Shown here one piece after another: positions 1 through 9,400 of a stretch of 13,644 nucleotides of DNA. Each line of letters begins with the position of its first letter. The first letter of the stretch is position 1. A model generated the notes under the pieces. That model did not search any database. It saw only the letters and a program-made list of their open reading frames with translations, and was not told the origin of the DNA. The position numbers and the translations under genes were made by a program. The stretch spans positions 1-13,644 of the forward strand of contig JBNRMW010000029.1 in assembly GCA_050309795.1 (NCBI GenBank). The letters run 5' to 3'. Source of the DNA: JBNRMW01 sp050309795. GTDB taxonomy: Bacteria > Bacillota_I > Bacilli_A > Erysipelotrichales > Erysipelotrichaceae.

Positions 1-125
1 CTAACAATGTATATAAAAAATAGGCGAAACAGTAGTAAATTCAAGGCTTTTGGCTCGTATTATACTTTGTGCTTAACCGAAAATTTGGCACTTCGAAATC
101 GCCTACTTTTCATATACTAACCGTT
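1..125 (+). repeat. attC-like palindrome, left site
   Basis: From AAC (3-5) to GTT (123-125) the site spans 123 nt. The arms at 9-27 and 99-117 are inverted repeats matching at 17 of 19 positions. Both mismatches are A-C on the shown strand and would be T-G wobbles on the other strand, so the bottom strand folds better, as expected for attC sites. The right arm carries a few extra bases next to GTT. The loop of 71 nt (28-98) contains words shared at identical spacing with the site at 12855-12978: CTCG at 54, TTTGTG at 66 and CGAAAT at 94. It would belong to the cassette before this window, whose other end is not visible. The base sequence after GTT does not fit the classical GTTRRRY core, so this is attC-like rather than a standard attC. 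Confidence 0.55.
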
Positions 126-166
126 ACCACCAATGCTAAAAAGACAGACGACACAGCAAGACAATG
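124..166 (+). promoter_or_regulatory. Cassette-head leader ending in a start codon
   Basis: After the crossover-like GTT come the 14-nt terminal complement, then TAAAAAGACAG (137-147), then ACAATGA (161-167) containing an ATG at 164. The same order is found after the second palindrome: AAAAAAGACAG at 12991-13001 and ACAATGA at 13006-13012, where the ATG opens a plausible gene. The shared words suggest a leader that delivers a start codon to each cassette. Whether it acts in translation, as a promoter, or is simply conserved with the site cannot be seen. No convincing Bacteroidota promoter (TTTG, then TAnnTTTG) was found here. Confidence 0.4.
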
Positions 167-412
167 ACTGAAAATGGACTCGACATACGAACCATATCGA
201 CCAAGCGGTCAGACTTTCAAACTGACCGTGTTTTGCTATTGGGACAGGTTATTACTGACTTTAATTCTACACATTTAATAAGAATACATTCGCCAGCCGC
301 ACAAACGGCACATTTGGTTTTGCCCGATACACAAGCCGACCCTTCGCAAAACCAAAAGAGCCGTTTTATGCCAACGCACAGTGAAACAAATTTTAACTTT
401 GAGATTTTGTAA
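164..412 (+). CDS. Doubtful 82-residue ORF at the cassette head
   Basis: The ORF starts at the ATG of the shared leader and stops with TAA at 410-412, only three bases before the reverse transcriptase ATG. It lies in the same reading frame as that gene. The protein shows no domain I recognise, no signal peptide and no membrane segment. Part of its coding sequence is the hairpin element at 309-360, and its composition resembles the non-coding stretch after hsdR rather than the genes. It may be a leader peptide coupled to the next gene, a remnant of an earlier cassette gene, or no gene at all. The only argument for it is the conserved start context. Confidence 0.22.
   Translation: MTENGLDIRTISTKRSDFQTDRVLLLGQVITDFNSTHLIRIHSPAAQTAHLVLPDTQADPSQNQKSRFMPTHSETNFNFEIL
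309..360 (+). repeat. 52-nt hairpin element, left copy
   Basis: A perfect 11-bp stem is formed by 313-323 (TTTGGTTTTGC) and 346-356 (GCAAAACCAAA), with a 22-nt loop containing CACAAGCCGACCC. The element begins with CACAT and ends with AAGAG. A second element of exactly the same length, with the same ends and nearly the same loop core but a different stem sequence, lies at 12712-12763. No T-tract follows, so it is not an obvious terminator. It might be a structured RNA or DNA element, or a degenerate remnant of cassette sites. Confidence 0.5.
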
Positions 413-415
413 AGA

Positions 416-2134
416 ATGAGTGATAAAACTTTTGAAATATATTTTAGTACTGACAACCTGAAACTTGCCTATTACAGAATAGTATGCTGGCCTGAAAGGT
501 TAGTGAAAGACCGTTTCGGTATACATGCCTTTGGTGCTCAATTAGACAAAAACGTAAAACAACTTTCAGAGAAACTCATTTCCGGAAAATATTCACCCCA
601 GCGTGGCTTCAAATATTACGAACCAAAATCATCAGGCACACAAAGGACAAAAACTCTTTTAATGATTGAGGATGCATTGGTTTACCAAGCCATTGCCAAT
701 GTGATTGCAGCCAGAAATTATGAATTGTTGGCAGAGCATGATGACTTTGTTTTTGGTTCCGTTTTGATGCCAGACACTAAACAAGGTACTGAATTATTAA
801 ATCAGGACAATTCGAAATATTTCTTTTTTAAGTTTTGGAAATCCCTATTTGTAAGGTTCAAGGACTCTGTAATCAAGGCCATTGAACAAGACAAAGCAAC
901 GCACAAGTTTGAAACAGATATTACAGGTTTTTTTGATTCCATTCCGCACTACAATCTACTACTGACGCTAAGCACTCACTTTGGTGTAGAGGATGAAATT
1001 CTTGATTTGCTTTCTGTTTGCCTGAACGCCTGGTCGGGAACAAAAGAGAGCAGCACTCCGGGTGTTGGCATACCACAAGGGCCACAGCCGTCTTATCTCC
1101 TAGCAAATTTACTTTTATACCCACTCGACAAACAGTTGATTAGCGAAGCTTTCAAGTATTATCGTTACATGGACGACATCAAAATTTACGGATATTCTGA
1201 AAGTGAATTGAGAAATGTGTTAGTTCATATCGACAATTATTTAAAAGGACATGGTCTTTCCATTAACTCTAAAAAGACCGGTATAACTGCAATTGACGCA
1301 GCTAAAGAAGATGAAACAGTTAAAGAACTCCGAAGATTTGAGGTTATAGGCAACGATTATACAGGCGATGAAACTTTTATCACTGAACTTTCAGAGGGCG
1401 GTCTGGAAAGTAACATCATAAAATCATTACTCGGATTAAGCGAACAATCGCCCGAAGAACATGATGAAAGTGACACCAAAAAACAATTAGAAAACATTAC
1501 TGATCCTGAAAAAATTATTGCGTTTTGGGAAAAAGAAATATCAGAAGTTGAAAAGGAACTTCCAAGCCTATTTAAAAGCGATTCACTTGAATTGGCTGAC
1601 CCAGAAAAAACAGATGATATAGATTTCATCCGTTTGAGTGCCAAATACGGCACAGCAGTCCGTTCAGTTAATGAATACAAGCAAGTCAAAGCAGCCAATC
1701 ATCTATTGCCCTACTGGCTTTTCGCTTTGAAGAAATTTTATTGGAGAGCAAGTAATTATATCTTAACGCTTCAGCATTACAGAGATAATGAGACTTTGAA
1801 AGAAGAACTTATTTCAATTTATCTAACTGATAAAAATTACGAATGTTATCGCTATCACATCATTACCTGCCTTACTTACAATTTCAGGTATTCTGATAGA
1901 GAACTAAGAGAATTTTTCAAATATCTAAAGGCTGAAAATTCAGAATTGGTTCGCTATGCACTCTATTGTATGCTTATCAAACATTCTGATGACCAGCAAT
2001 TAAAATCAACCTTACGGGTGCAGCTTTCTAGAGAAGCAAATAATTACCTGAAATTGATAACACTTGACTATTGGAAAAGGGATGCTAACCGTGTGAGCTC
2101 TATGGATGAACTTGTAAAACAAATGGGATTATGA
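416..2134 (+). CDS. Reverse transcriptase of the UG/Abi type with helical C-terminal region
   Basis: This 572-residue protein has the palm motifs of an RNA-directed DNA polymerase. Motif A is DITGFFD with catalytic D168, motif B is GIPQGP at 218-223, and motif C is YMDD at 251-254. Together they give the three active-site aspartates (D168, D253, D254), all intact. After the thumb, residues from about 420 to 570 are helix-rich with repeated hydrophobic spacing. This resembles the alpha-helical repeat region known from AbiA, AbiK and related defence reverse transcriptases. There is no intron maturase domain and no retron-like RNA was identified. It opens the operon and overlaps the next gene by four bases (ATGA). 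Context suggests phage defence by DNA synthesis. The exact UG/Abi group cannot be decided without a tree. The ATG at 416 is chosen because an in-frame TAA lies at 410-412. Confidence 0.88.
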   Translation: MSDKTFEIYFSTDNLKLAYYRIVCWPERLVKDRFGIHAFGAQLDKNVKQLSEKLISGKYSPQRGFKYYEPKSSGTQRTKTLLMIEDALVYQAIANVIAARNYELLAEHDDFVFGSVLMPDTKQGTELLNQDNSKYFFFKFWKSLFVRFKDSVIKAIEQDKATHKFETDITGFFDSIPHYNLLLTLSTHFGVEDEILDLLSVCLNAWSGTKESSTPGVGIPQGPQPSYLLANLLLYPLDKQLISEAFKYYRYMDDIKIYGYSESELRNVLVHIDNYLKGHGLSINSKKTGITAIDAAKEDETVKELRRFEVIGNDYTGDETFITELSEGGLESNIIKSLLGLSEQSPEEHDESDTKKQLENITDPEKIIAFWEKEISEVEKELPSLFKSDSLELADPEKTDDIDFIRLSAKYGTAVRSVNEYKQVKAANHLLPYWLFALKKFYWRASNYILTLQHYRDNETLKEELISIYLTDKNYECYRYHIITCLTYNFRYSDRELREFFKYLKAENSELVRYALYCMLIKHSDDQQLKSTLRVQLSREANNYLKLITLDYWKRDANRVSSMDELVKQMGL

Positions 2135-2766
2135 AGTTTACGGAATTAAGAAATACTATGCAGTCTTTTTCCGGTGCTTCTACCCCGGACTATCAACTTG
2201 CGTATATTACATCAGAGGTTAAAGACTTGCTGAATGGACTTAACAATCAGTTTGTAGAATATCTGACAAAAGACATTATTGAAATCGAATTGCAACTGAA
2301 TTTGCAACAGTGGCTCGGTTCACCTTATTATCAGTCATCCAATGAAAATGCCAAAGATTGTTTGGAGCATTGCCCAACTGTGAAGCATATCTGGGGAAGA
2401 AAAATAAAAGGATGGACAGATAGTGCACTGAAATGCTTTGATAACTTTTTGCTCAAGTACATTCAAATTGATAATGGCGAAACCATATCAAGAAGCCATA
2501 CCGGAATTAAAGAAACGGATGTCTATCATCACCTCATCAACAAAGGTGGTGTAGAACAAGAAATAGGTCAGAACTTTAAAAATATCTATCAGCTCAGGTC
2601 AGCATTTCAACATATACAAACGGAAGAAAAGGATGGAATTCGGATTCCAAGACGGATTTCAAATTCAAAATGTAATCAATCGAGAGACCTTATCATTCAA
2701 TGGTTTCGATTGTCTGTGTTGTCATTATTAACCCTGATTGAAGAAAAAAACAAAACAACGAATTAG
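2131..2766 (+). CDS. Candidate HEPN-domain protein, partner of the reverse transcriptase
   Basis: The 211-residue protein is predicted to be mostly helical. Near its C-terminal end it carries RSAFQH (R156 to H161), an R-x4-H signature of the kind that forms the active site of HEPN ribonucleases, placed before a final hydrophobic helix. The start overlaps the stop of the reverse transcriptase gene (ATGA), which points to coupled translation and a joint function. In AbiA a HEPN region follows the helical repeats in the same polypeptide. Here the same order may be split over two proteins. HEPN proteins in defence systems usually cut RNA, so it may be the toxic effector. A short motif in a helical protein can arise by chance, so the family call is moderate and the partnership rests on the overlap. 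Confidence 0.55.
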   Translation: MKFTELRNTMQSFSGASTPDYQLAYITSEVKDLLNGLNNQFVEYLTKDIIEIELQLNLQQWLGSPYYQSSNENAKDCLEHCPTVKHIWGRKIKGWTDSALKCFDNFLLKYIQIDNGETISRSHTGIKETDVYHHLINKGGVEQEIGQNFKNIYQLRSAFQHIQTEEKDGIRIPRRISNSKCNQSRDLIIQWFRLSVLSLLTLIEEKNKTTN

Positions 2767-2774
2767 AAGAAATT

Positions 2775-5123
2775 ATGAACCAAGCCGTACACAATAGATT
2801 AATTTCCTTTATCTGGTCAATCGCTGATGATTGCCTAAGAGACGTATATGTAAGAGGAAAATACAGAGATGTTATTTTGCCAATGGTGGTATTAAGGCGA
2901 CTGGATGCTTTGCTAGAGCCAACCAAAGAAGCAGTGATGGAAGAACTTGCTTTTCAACGAGATGAAGCAGGTTTTACAGAATGGGACGAAACAGGTTTGC
3001 GTGATGCCAGCGGCTATGTGTTTTACAATACCAGTGAATGGACATTACAGCGTCTTTATGATACTGCAACCAATAGCCAACAAATCTTACAAGCTAACTT
3101 TGAAGATTATCTGAATGGCTTTAGCCCGAACGTGAAGGAAATCATTGAGAAGTTTAAACTCAAAAGCCAAATCCGACACATGGCATCTAAGGATGTGTTG
3201 TTAGATGTATTGGAAAAATTCACTTCGCCTTATATCAATCTCACGCCTTTTGAAAAGGAAGACCCGGATGGCAGAAAACTACCACCACTTTCTAACCTGG
3301 GTATGGGCTATGTGTTTGAAGAGCTGATTCGAAAATTCAATGAAGAAAACAACGAAGAAGCCGGAGAACACTTTACGCCAAGGGAAGTAATTGACATGAT
3401 GACGCATATTGTTTTTGAACCCATCAAAGACAAATTACCACCCGTAATGACCATCTATGACCCGGCTTGCGGTTCGGGTGGTATGCTCACGGAATCGCAG
3501 AATTTCATCAAAGATGAAGAAGGCGAAATCAAAGCCAAAGGCGATGTGTATTTGTTTGGGAAGGAAATCAATGACGAAACCTATGCCATTTGTAAATCGG
3601 ATATGATGATTAAGGGCAACAACCCTGAAAATATCCGTGTGGGTTCAACCCTTTCTACCGATGAATTTTCGGGACACACCTTTGACTTCATGCTCTCTAA
3701 TCCGCCTTATGGCAAATCATGGGCTACGGATTTAAAATACATCAAAGACGGAAAGGATATCATTGACCCCCGTTTTGTAGTAACACTGAAAGATTATTGG
3801 GGCAATGCCGAAGAAGTGGATGCTACACCCCGTTCTTCCGATGGACAATTGCTCTTTTTGATGGAAATGGTGAACAAAATGAAGCCATTGAGCCAAAGTC
3901 CTTACGGTTCCCGCATTGCATCTGTACATAATGGTTCCAGTTTGTTTACCGGTGATGCCGGGGGCGGTGAAAGCAATATCCGCAGGCACATCATTGAAAA
4001 CGATTGGTTGGACTGCATCGTGCAACTGCCCAACAACTTATTTTACAATACAGGTATTACCACCTACATCTGGTTTTTGAGCAACTACAAGGAAGCCAAC
4101 CGAAAAGGCAAAGTGATTTTGATTGATGCTTCGCAGCGATTTGCTAAACTCCGCAAAAATCTGGGAGAGAAAAACTGCGAACTGCGACCCGAACACATCA
4201 AAGAAATTCAGGATGCCTACATGAATTTTAAAGATGTAGAACGAACTACAGAAGATGGACTTGCCGCCAAGGTATTTAACAATACCGATTTTGGCTATTA
4301 CAAAGTAACCATTGACCGCCCTGCCCGATTGAAAGCACAATTTACCGATGAACGCATTGCTGAATTGCGTTTTGACAAATCGTTGAAAGAACCCATGAAA
4401 TGGGCCTATGAAACCTTTGGCGAAAAGGTGTACAGCGATATCAAATCGCTGGAGAAAGAAATTATAGAATGGTCTGAGAAAAACGGCTTAGACCTGAATG
4501 CCAAAAAGCGAAAAGAGCTTACTTCAAAAGACACTTGGAAAAAACAAAAAGACTTATTGGACACGGCAACTTTGCTATTGGAGAAAATTGGCACTGATGA
4601 ATCCCGCGATTTCAATGTTTTCAGTGCAAAAGTAGATGAAGTATTGAAAGCTGAAAAAATCAAACTTTCTGCAGGTGAGAAAAATCAAATTTATGCAGCC
4701 GTGAGTTGGTATGACGAAACCGCTGAAAAGGTGATTAAGAAAACCGAAAAGCTCAGCGGAGATAAATTGGATAAACTCCTACACCATTTGGATTGCACCG
4801 TAGAGCAATTGCCCGATTTCGGTTATTACCCAACCGGCAAAAAAGACGAATACATTATTTATGAAAGCCAAAGCGACTTGCGTGATAGTGAGAATGTGCC
4901 TTTGAATGAAAGCATACACGATTACTTTTTGCGTGAAGTAAAACCACATGTGGATGAAGCCTGGATTGATTTGGACAAAACAAAAATTGGCTATGAAATC
5001 AGTTTCAATAAATACTTCTACCAGCACAAACCCTTGCGAAGCATTGAAGAAGTAAGCGATGAAATTTTAGCATTGGATAAAGAAAGTGATGGTTTGATTA
5101 TGGACATTCTAAATCTCAGCTAA
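2775..5123 (+). CDS. hsdM: Type I restriction-modification DNA methyltransferase subunit (HsdM)
   Basis: This adenine-N6 methyltransferase transfers methyl groups from S-adenosylmethionine within the sequence chosen by HsdS, and it forms the core of both the modification and restriction complexes. The N-terminal helical HsdM domain covers roughly residues 5-150. The cofactor-binding motif I is DPACGSGG at 229-236, and the catalytic motif IV is NPPY at 309-312. Both are intact. The protein has 782 residues, clearly longer than classical enterobacterial HsdM of about 500. The extra part, from about residue 500, is charged and helical and ends in a helix typical of this longer subfamily. The gene starts eight bases after the HEPN candidate and its stop overlaps the hsdS start (TAATG). 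Confidence 0.95.
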   Translation: MNQAVHNRLISFIWSIADDCLRDVYVRGKYRDVILPMVVLRRLDALLEPTKEAVMEELAFQRDEAGFTEWDETGLRDASGYVFYNTSEWTLQRLYDTATNSQQILQANFEDYLNGFSPNVKEIIEKFKLKSQIRHMASKDVLLDVLEKFTSPYINLTPFEKEDPDGRKLPPLSNLGMGYVFEELIRKFNEENNEEAGEHFTPREVIDMMTHIVFEPIKDKLPPVMTIYDPACGSGGMLTESQNFIKDEEGEIKAKGDVYLFGKEINDETYAICKSDMMIKGNNPENIRVGSTLSTDEFSGHTFDFMLSNPPYGKSWATDLKYIKDGKDIIDPRFVVTLKDYWGNAEEVDATPRSSDGQLLFLMEMVNKMKPLSQSPYGSRIASVHNGSSLFTGDAGGGESNIRRHIIENDWLDCIVQLPNNLFYNTGITTYIWFLSNYKEANRKGKVILIDASQRFAKLRKNLGEKNCELRPEHIKEIQDAYMNFKDVERTTEDGLAAKVFNNTDFGYYKVTIDRPARLKAQFTDERIAELRFDKSLKEPMKWAYETFGEKVYSDIKSLEKEIIEWSEKNGLDLNAKKRKELTSKDTWKKQKDLLDTATLLLEKIGTDESRDFNVFSAKVDEVLKAEKIKLSAGEKNQIYAAVSWYDETAEKVIKKTEKLSGDKLDKLLHHLDCTVEQLPDFGYYPTGKKDEYIIYESQSDLRDSENVPLNESIHDYFLREVKPHVDEAWIDLDKTKIGYEISFNKYFYQHKPLRSIEEVSDEILALDKESDGLIMDILNLS

Positions 5124-6445
5124 TGGAAGCCACAGCAACAAAAGCAACTTTTCAAAAATATTCTGCCTACAAGGATTCAGGTGTGGAATGGCTAGGGAAA
5201 ATTCCGGAGCATTGGGAAATAGGTAAGCTAGGAACTTTACTTAAACCAGTGTCAATAAAAAATCGACCTGATTTACCACTCTTATCAATAACACGTGAAG
5301 CTGGAGTTATTGAAAGAAATATTGAAGATGATTCTGAAAATCACAACTTCATACCAGATGATCTTTCAGGCTACAAAGTTTTGAATGAAGGGCAATTTGG
5401 TATGAATAAAATGAAAGCATGGCAAGGTTCATATGGTATTGCTCCAATGACAGGAATTGTTAGCCCTGCATATTATGTTTTCGATTTTAATAGTTCAATA
5501 AATCCTAGATTCTTTCATTTGGCGATAAGAAGCAAAAACTATGTTGCATTTTTTGGTCAAGCATCAGATGGTGTTCGTGTTGGACAATGGGATTTGTCTA
5601 AAACCAGAATGAAAGAGATTCCATTTTTTATTCCCCCACTCCCCGAACAAACTGCCATTGCCGCATTCTTAGACGACAAAACCGCGAAAATAGACCGTGC
5701 CATTGCCCAAAAAGAAAAGATGATTACCTTGCTCAAAGAACGCAAGCAAATCATCATTCAAAATGCCGTAACCAAAGGCCTTGACCCCAACGCCAAAATG
5801 AAACACAGCGGAGTGGAATGGATTGGGGAAATACCGGAGGGTTGGGAGGTGTTACCAGGTTTACGATTTTTTAAAGAAAATAAACGGTCAAATAAGGGAA
5901 TGAAAGAAAGCACTGTGCTTTCGCTTAGTTATGGGAACATAATCATTAAACCCGAAGAAAAATTAGTAGGTCTTGTACCCGAATCGTTTGAAACCTATCA
6001 AATAGTTTACCCTGGTGATATAATTATACGTTGCACAGATTTACAGAATGATCAAACAAGTTTAAGAACAGGTCTTGCACAAAATAAAGGAATCATTACC
6101 AGTGCCTATATAAATCTAGGCATAATTGGTGACAACCATCCTGAGTATTTGCATGCCTACCTTCACTTCGTTGATATAACAAAAGTGCTTTACAAATTTG
6201 GTTCAGGCTTAAGGCAAAATTTAAGTTTCGCAGATTTTAAAAGAATGCCAATCTTGAAAGTTCCGTACAACGAACAAGTACAAATAGTCGAGTTTATACA
6301 AAAAGCTTCTTTAAAAATTGAGAGAGCAATTGAAATGCAACACAAGGAAATAGAGAAATTAAAAGAATTGAAATCTACCCTGATAGATAGTGCTGTGACG
6401 GGGAAACTTCGAGTGCCCTCAGTTCAAGAAATAAAAGTGAGTTAA
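5123..6445 (+). CDS. hsdS: Type I restriction-modification specificity subunit (HsdS)
   Basis: HsdS reads the split target sequence and holds two HsdM subunits. The 440-residue protein shows the expected twofold layout. Each half begins with a related segment (SGVEWLGKIPEHWE at 19-32, SGVEWIGEIPEGWE at 229-242), followed by a variable target recognition domain (about 33-170 and 243-380). Each half ends with a conserved helical spacer starting near PLPEQ (about 173) and YNEQ. The recognition domains appear more A+T-rich than the first spacer, which suggests that they have been exchanged. The target cannot be predicted from sequence alone. The start shares one base with the hsdM stop. No second hsdS fragment or invertase gene lies in the window. 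Confidence 0.93.
   Translation: MEATATKATFQKYSAYKDSGVEWLGKIPEHWEIGKLGTLLKPVSIKNRPDLPLLSITREAGVIERNIEDDSENHNFIPDDLSGYKVLNEGQFGMNKMKAWQGSYGIAPMTGIVSPAYYVFDFNSSINPRFFHLAIRSKNYVAFFGQASDGVRVGQWDLSKTRMKEIPFFIPPLPEQTAIAAFLDDKTAKIDRAIAQKEKMITLLKERKQIIIQNAVTKGLDPNAKMKHSGVEWIGEIPEGWEVLPGLRFFKENKRSNKGMKESTVLSLSYGNIIIKPEEKLVGLVPESFETYQIVYPGDIIIRCTDLQNDQTSLRTGLAQNKGIITSAYINLGIIGDNHPEYLHAYLHFVDITKVLYKFGSGLRQNLSFADFKRMPILKVPYNEQVQIVEFIQKASLKIERAIEMQHKEIEKLKELKSTLIDSAVTGKLRVPSVQEIKVS
5177..5848 (+). repeat. Pair of direct repeats opening the two halves of hsdS
   Basis: The segments 5177-5218 and 5807-5848 match at 31 of 42 bases, ungapped, and encode the related starts of the two HsdS half-repeats. Such paired segments are the known sites at which recognition domains are swapped by homologous recombination. 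The interval given includes the first recognition domain between the two copies. Confidence 0.6.
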
Positions 6446-6450
6446 TTTTT

Positions 6451-9400
6451 ATGGAAACACAAGTATCAAGAGCCGACCTTTATAAATTCAAAACCCAGCG
6501 TAATGACTTAAAGCAACACGCAGATAAGATTATTCAGGGTATCAAAAGAATTGGGCCTAACCATGCCAAGAGAGCCATTTGGGAGTTGTTCCAAAATGCA
6601 GTGGATTTAAGTCCATCGTGTGAAATTGAGCTAAAGCTATCAGATAATGAACTTATATTTTCTCACAATGGCGTGCCCTTTACCATGCACACCTTAGATT
6701 GCTTATTTACACAAGTAAGTTCAAAAACACTCTCAGAAAGAAAACTAGAAAGAGAAGAAGCCGACCCTATTGGGCAATACGGCACCGGTTTCATGACTTC
6801 CCATTCTTTTGGTGATGTTGTAAAAGTAAGCGGTGCTATTCAAGATGAACCCGAAGTAGAAAATGATGGTAAGTCTGTTTTAGGTCATATAAAATTTACC
6901 GACCTTGAAATTGACCGCAGTACACAAGATTGGGAAAAACTGTGCGATCAAATAAGCCATCTGAGAAGTACGGTTACCCAATTATTGAGTGAGGAACCCA
7001 CTTTTGATGAGTTGCCAAAAACCGTATTCAAATTCGGCTTTAACAACGAGCTAAATAAAAAGAGAGCATCTGATGCCACCGAATCACTCAAGGTAATTCT
7101 ACCCTATGTCATGATTTTTAATGACCGACTAAAGAAAGTTACTGTCATTGATAATCAAGGCAACACTACCACTTATATCAAAAACGAAATTGAAGAATCC
7201 GGTGAACATTTCTTCACCAGAGAAATTCGAATTAATAACGAGAGCAAAAGAATAAACTATCTCAAAACAGATAGATTAACCATTGTGCTCCCAATTGAAA
7301 GCGGTTTACCAGCTGATGGATTTATTGGTGAGGCAGTAACCCTACCTGTTAATTTGCCCCGCCTTTTTCTTTTCTATCCATTAATCGGAACGGAGCATTT
7401 TGGATTCAACTTTGTCATTCACTCTAAAAACTTCCAACCTACTGAACCAAGAGACGGTTTGCATCTCAATTCAGAAAACGAAAAAAATAGAACAGAGGAA
7501 TTAGCGAATCAGAAACTCATGCAAGAAGCATCTGATTTGATTTTCACTTTCCTGGATAACAACCTTTCAAAAATTGAAAACCCGCATTTATTAGCTGAAA
7601 TCAACTTCCCGGTAAGTTCGGATGATGCGGAGCTCAACAAATACTTTAAAGAATTAAAAGATAATTGGACAAACAAGTTTAAGACACTGCCATTTGTAGA
7701 AACAACAACTTCAAGAATATCGGCACAAGAAGCGATTTTTCTTAATGACTCTGTCATCCATGAAGCAGACGAAACAACACTTTCATCCATTTACAATATT
7801 GTCGGCAAATTCTATGATAATGTACCAAAATCAGAACTCATCCCTATTTGGACAAAACTGATTGACTACTGGAATATCTTAGACATTAAAAAAATTGGAT
7901 TTGCAGACATTGCCGATAAAATACAGGAAAAAGCATCTATTGAATCATTCAATAAGCCGGAGTTGATTCTATTGTATAAAGAAATGATTCGCAAAGGTGA
8001 AGGTGAGCTATTTGCGAATAGAAGTTTGTTACCCAACATCAAAGGTCAATTTAGAAAACAAGGGGAACTTAGCAAATCAGTTGATTTAACAGATGCACTT
8101 ATTCCGTTAGCAGATGTAATCAATCCCAGAATCACCAACAGGCAAATTGATACTGACTTTTTGCTTGAAGGATTGGAGTTTGAAAACTTTGGCAGAAGGA
8201 ATTACATGGAGTTAATCAATGCTTCATTAGATGAAAATATAAAGGAAAACACACGTTCTGCAAGCCTGCCTGAAAACTATTTATCATGCTTGATTCAATA
8301 CGCAAGTATCATCCCAAAGGAAGACTCAATAAGTGGCCCTGTAAAAGTGATAAAGCTGATTGAAAAACATTATGGCTTAGAGTTAAACTCAATTATTCTT
8401 CCTTCAATACCCGGTGATGAAAAGGAGAATATAGACGTAAGAAAAGGTCAAAACGATTTATTCAAAGTGTTTTTGAATGACATCAGTGATAAAGATGCAG
8501 AATGGACAAAGGAGAATTTAGAAGATTTAGCCACAGTTTTAAAAGAAGCGTTCAATTACGCTGATGTAAAAAGGATATTTCTGCGGTATGATGTTTATCC
8601 AAATCAATTACACCAATTAAAAAACATCGGCAATCTTTACAGAGACAATAAAATACCAGAGTTTGTAAAAGATTTGCACGACAGCATTGTTGAGCCAAAT
8701 AACCCAATTAGAACCCGACTTGCTCATGCAATAATTGAAAACCTTCATGATGAGATGAAATCCATCAAACCACTGGATTTGACAACCGATATAGAAGTAC
8801 GGTTTTTCGGGGAATCTGGAAATGAGATTCACATGGAGAATCATCCATATAGAAGTGATATTATTGACATCATAAGAAATTTCAAACCAGACCAGGAAAA
8901 CAATGAGCTTTATGAAAAACTATTTCCCGGAACATCAAGAAATAAGTCGGCCATTTTAGTACAGTTGGCAGACGGTGATGCGTCTTTCACCATTCTAAGT
9001 CAAAATGAAGCCGTAATACGAAAACTAGCCGGTATAGCAGGTCATCCTAATCTTGACGCATTGATAAAACTTGGCGAAGATGCCTTGTTAAGGCAACAGC
9101 AAGAAGAAGCTGAAATGCAATACAAAAAGAAAATTGGCAATCATTTGGAAGATGTTTTGCTGAAAAGATTGTCCCAAAATTTAAATGCCACAGTCAAAAG
9201 TGAACAAGACGGTCAAGACCTAGTGATATACATTGATGACCAACCGGTTTATTACATTGAGGTTAAATCAAAATGGCTCGAAACAACACCAATTCGAATT
9301 TCAAGAAATCAAACCTTAAGAGCATATCAAAATCCGAACTGCTTTGCATTGTGCTCCATTGATATGACTAAATACACAGGAGCAGATAAATATGAGATTG

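Noticed and set aside
40..75. Possible Bacteroidota promoter in the left palindrome loop (TTTTGG, then TATACTTTG)
   Set aside because: The spacing between the two boxes is far too short, and the second box does not fit TAnnTTTG. The right site lacks a match at the same place.
124..415. Retron-type msr-msd RNA upstream of the reverse transcriptase
   Set aside because: No inverted a1/a2 pair or branching-G arrangement could be seen, and the protein's motif set and helical C-terminal region point to the UG/Abi type.
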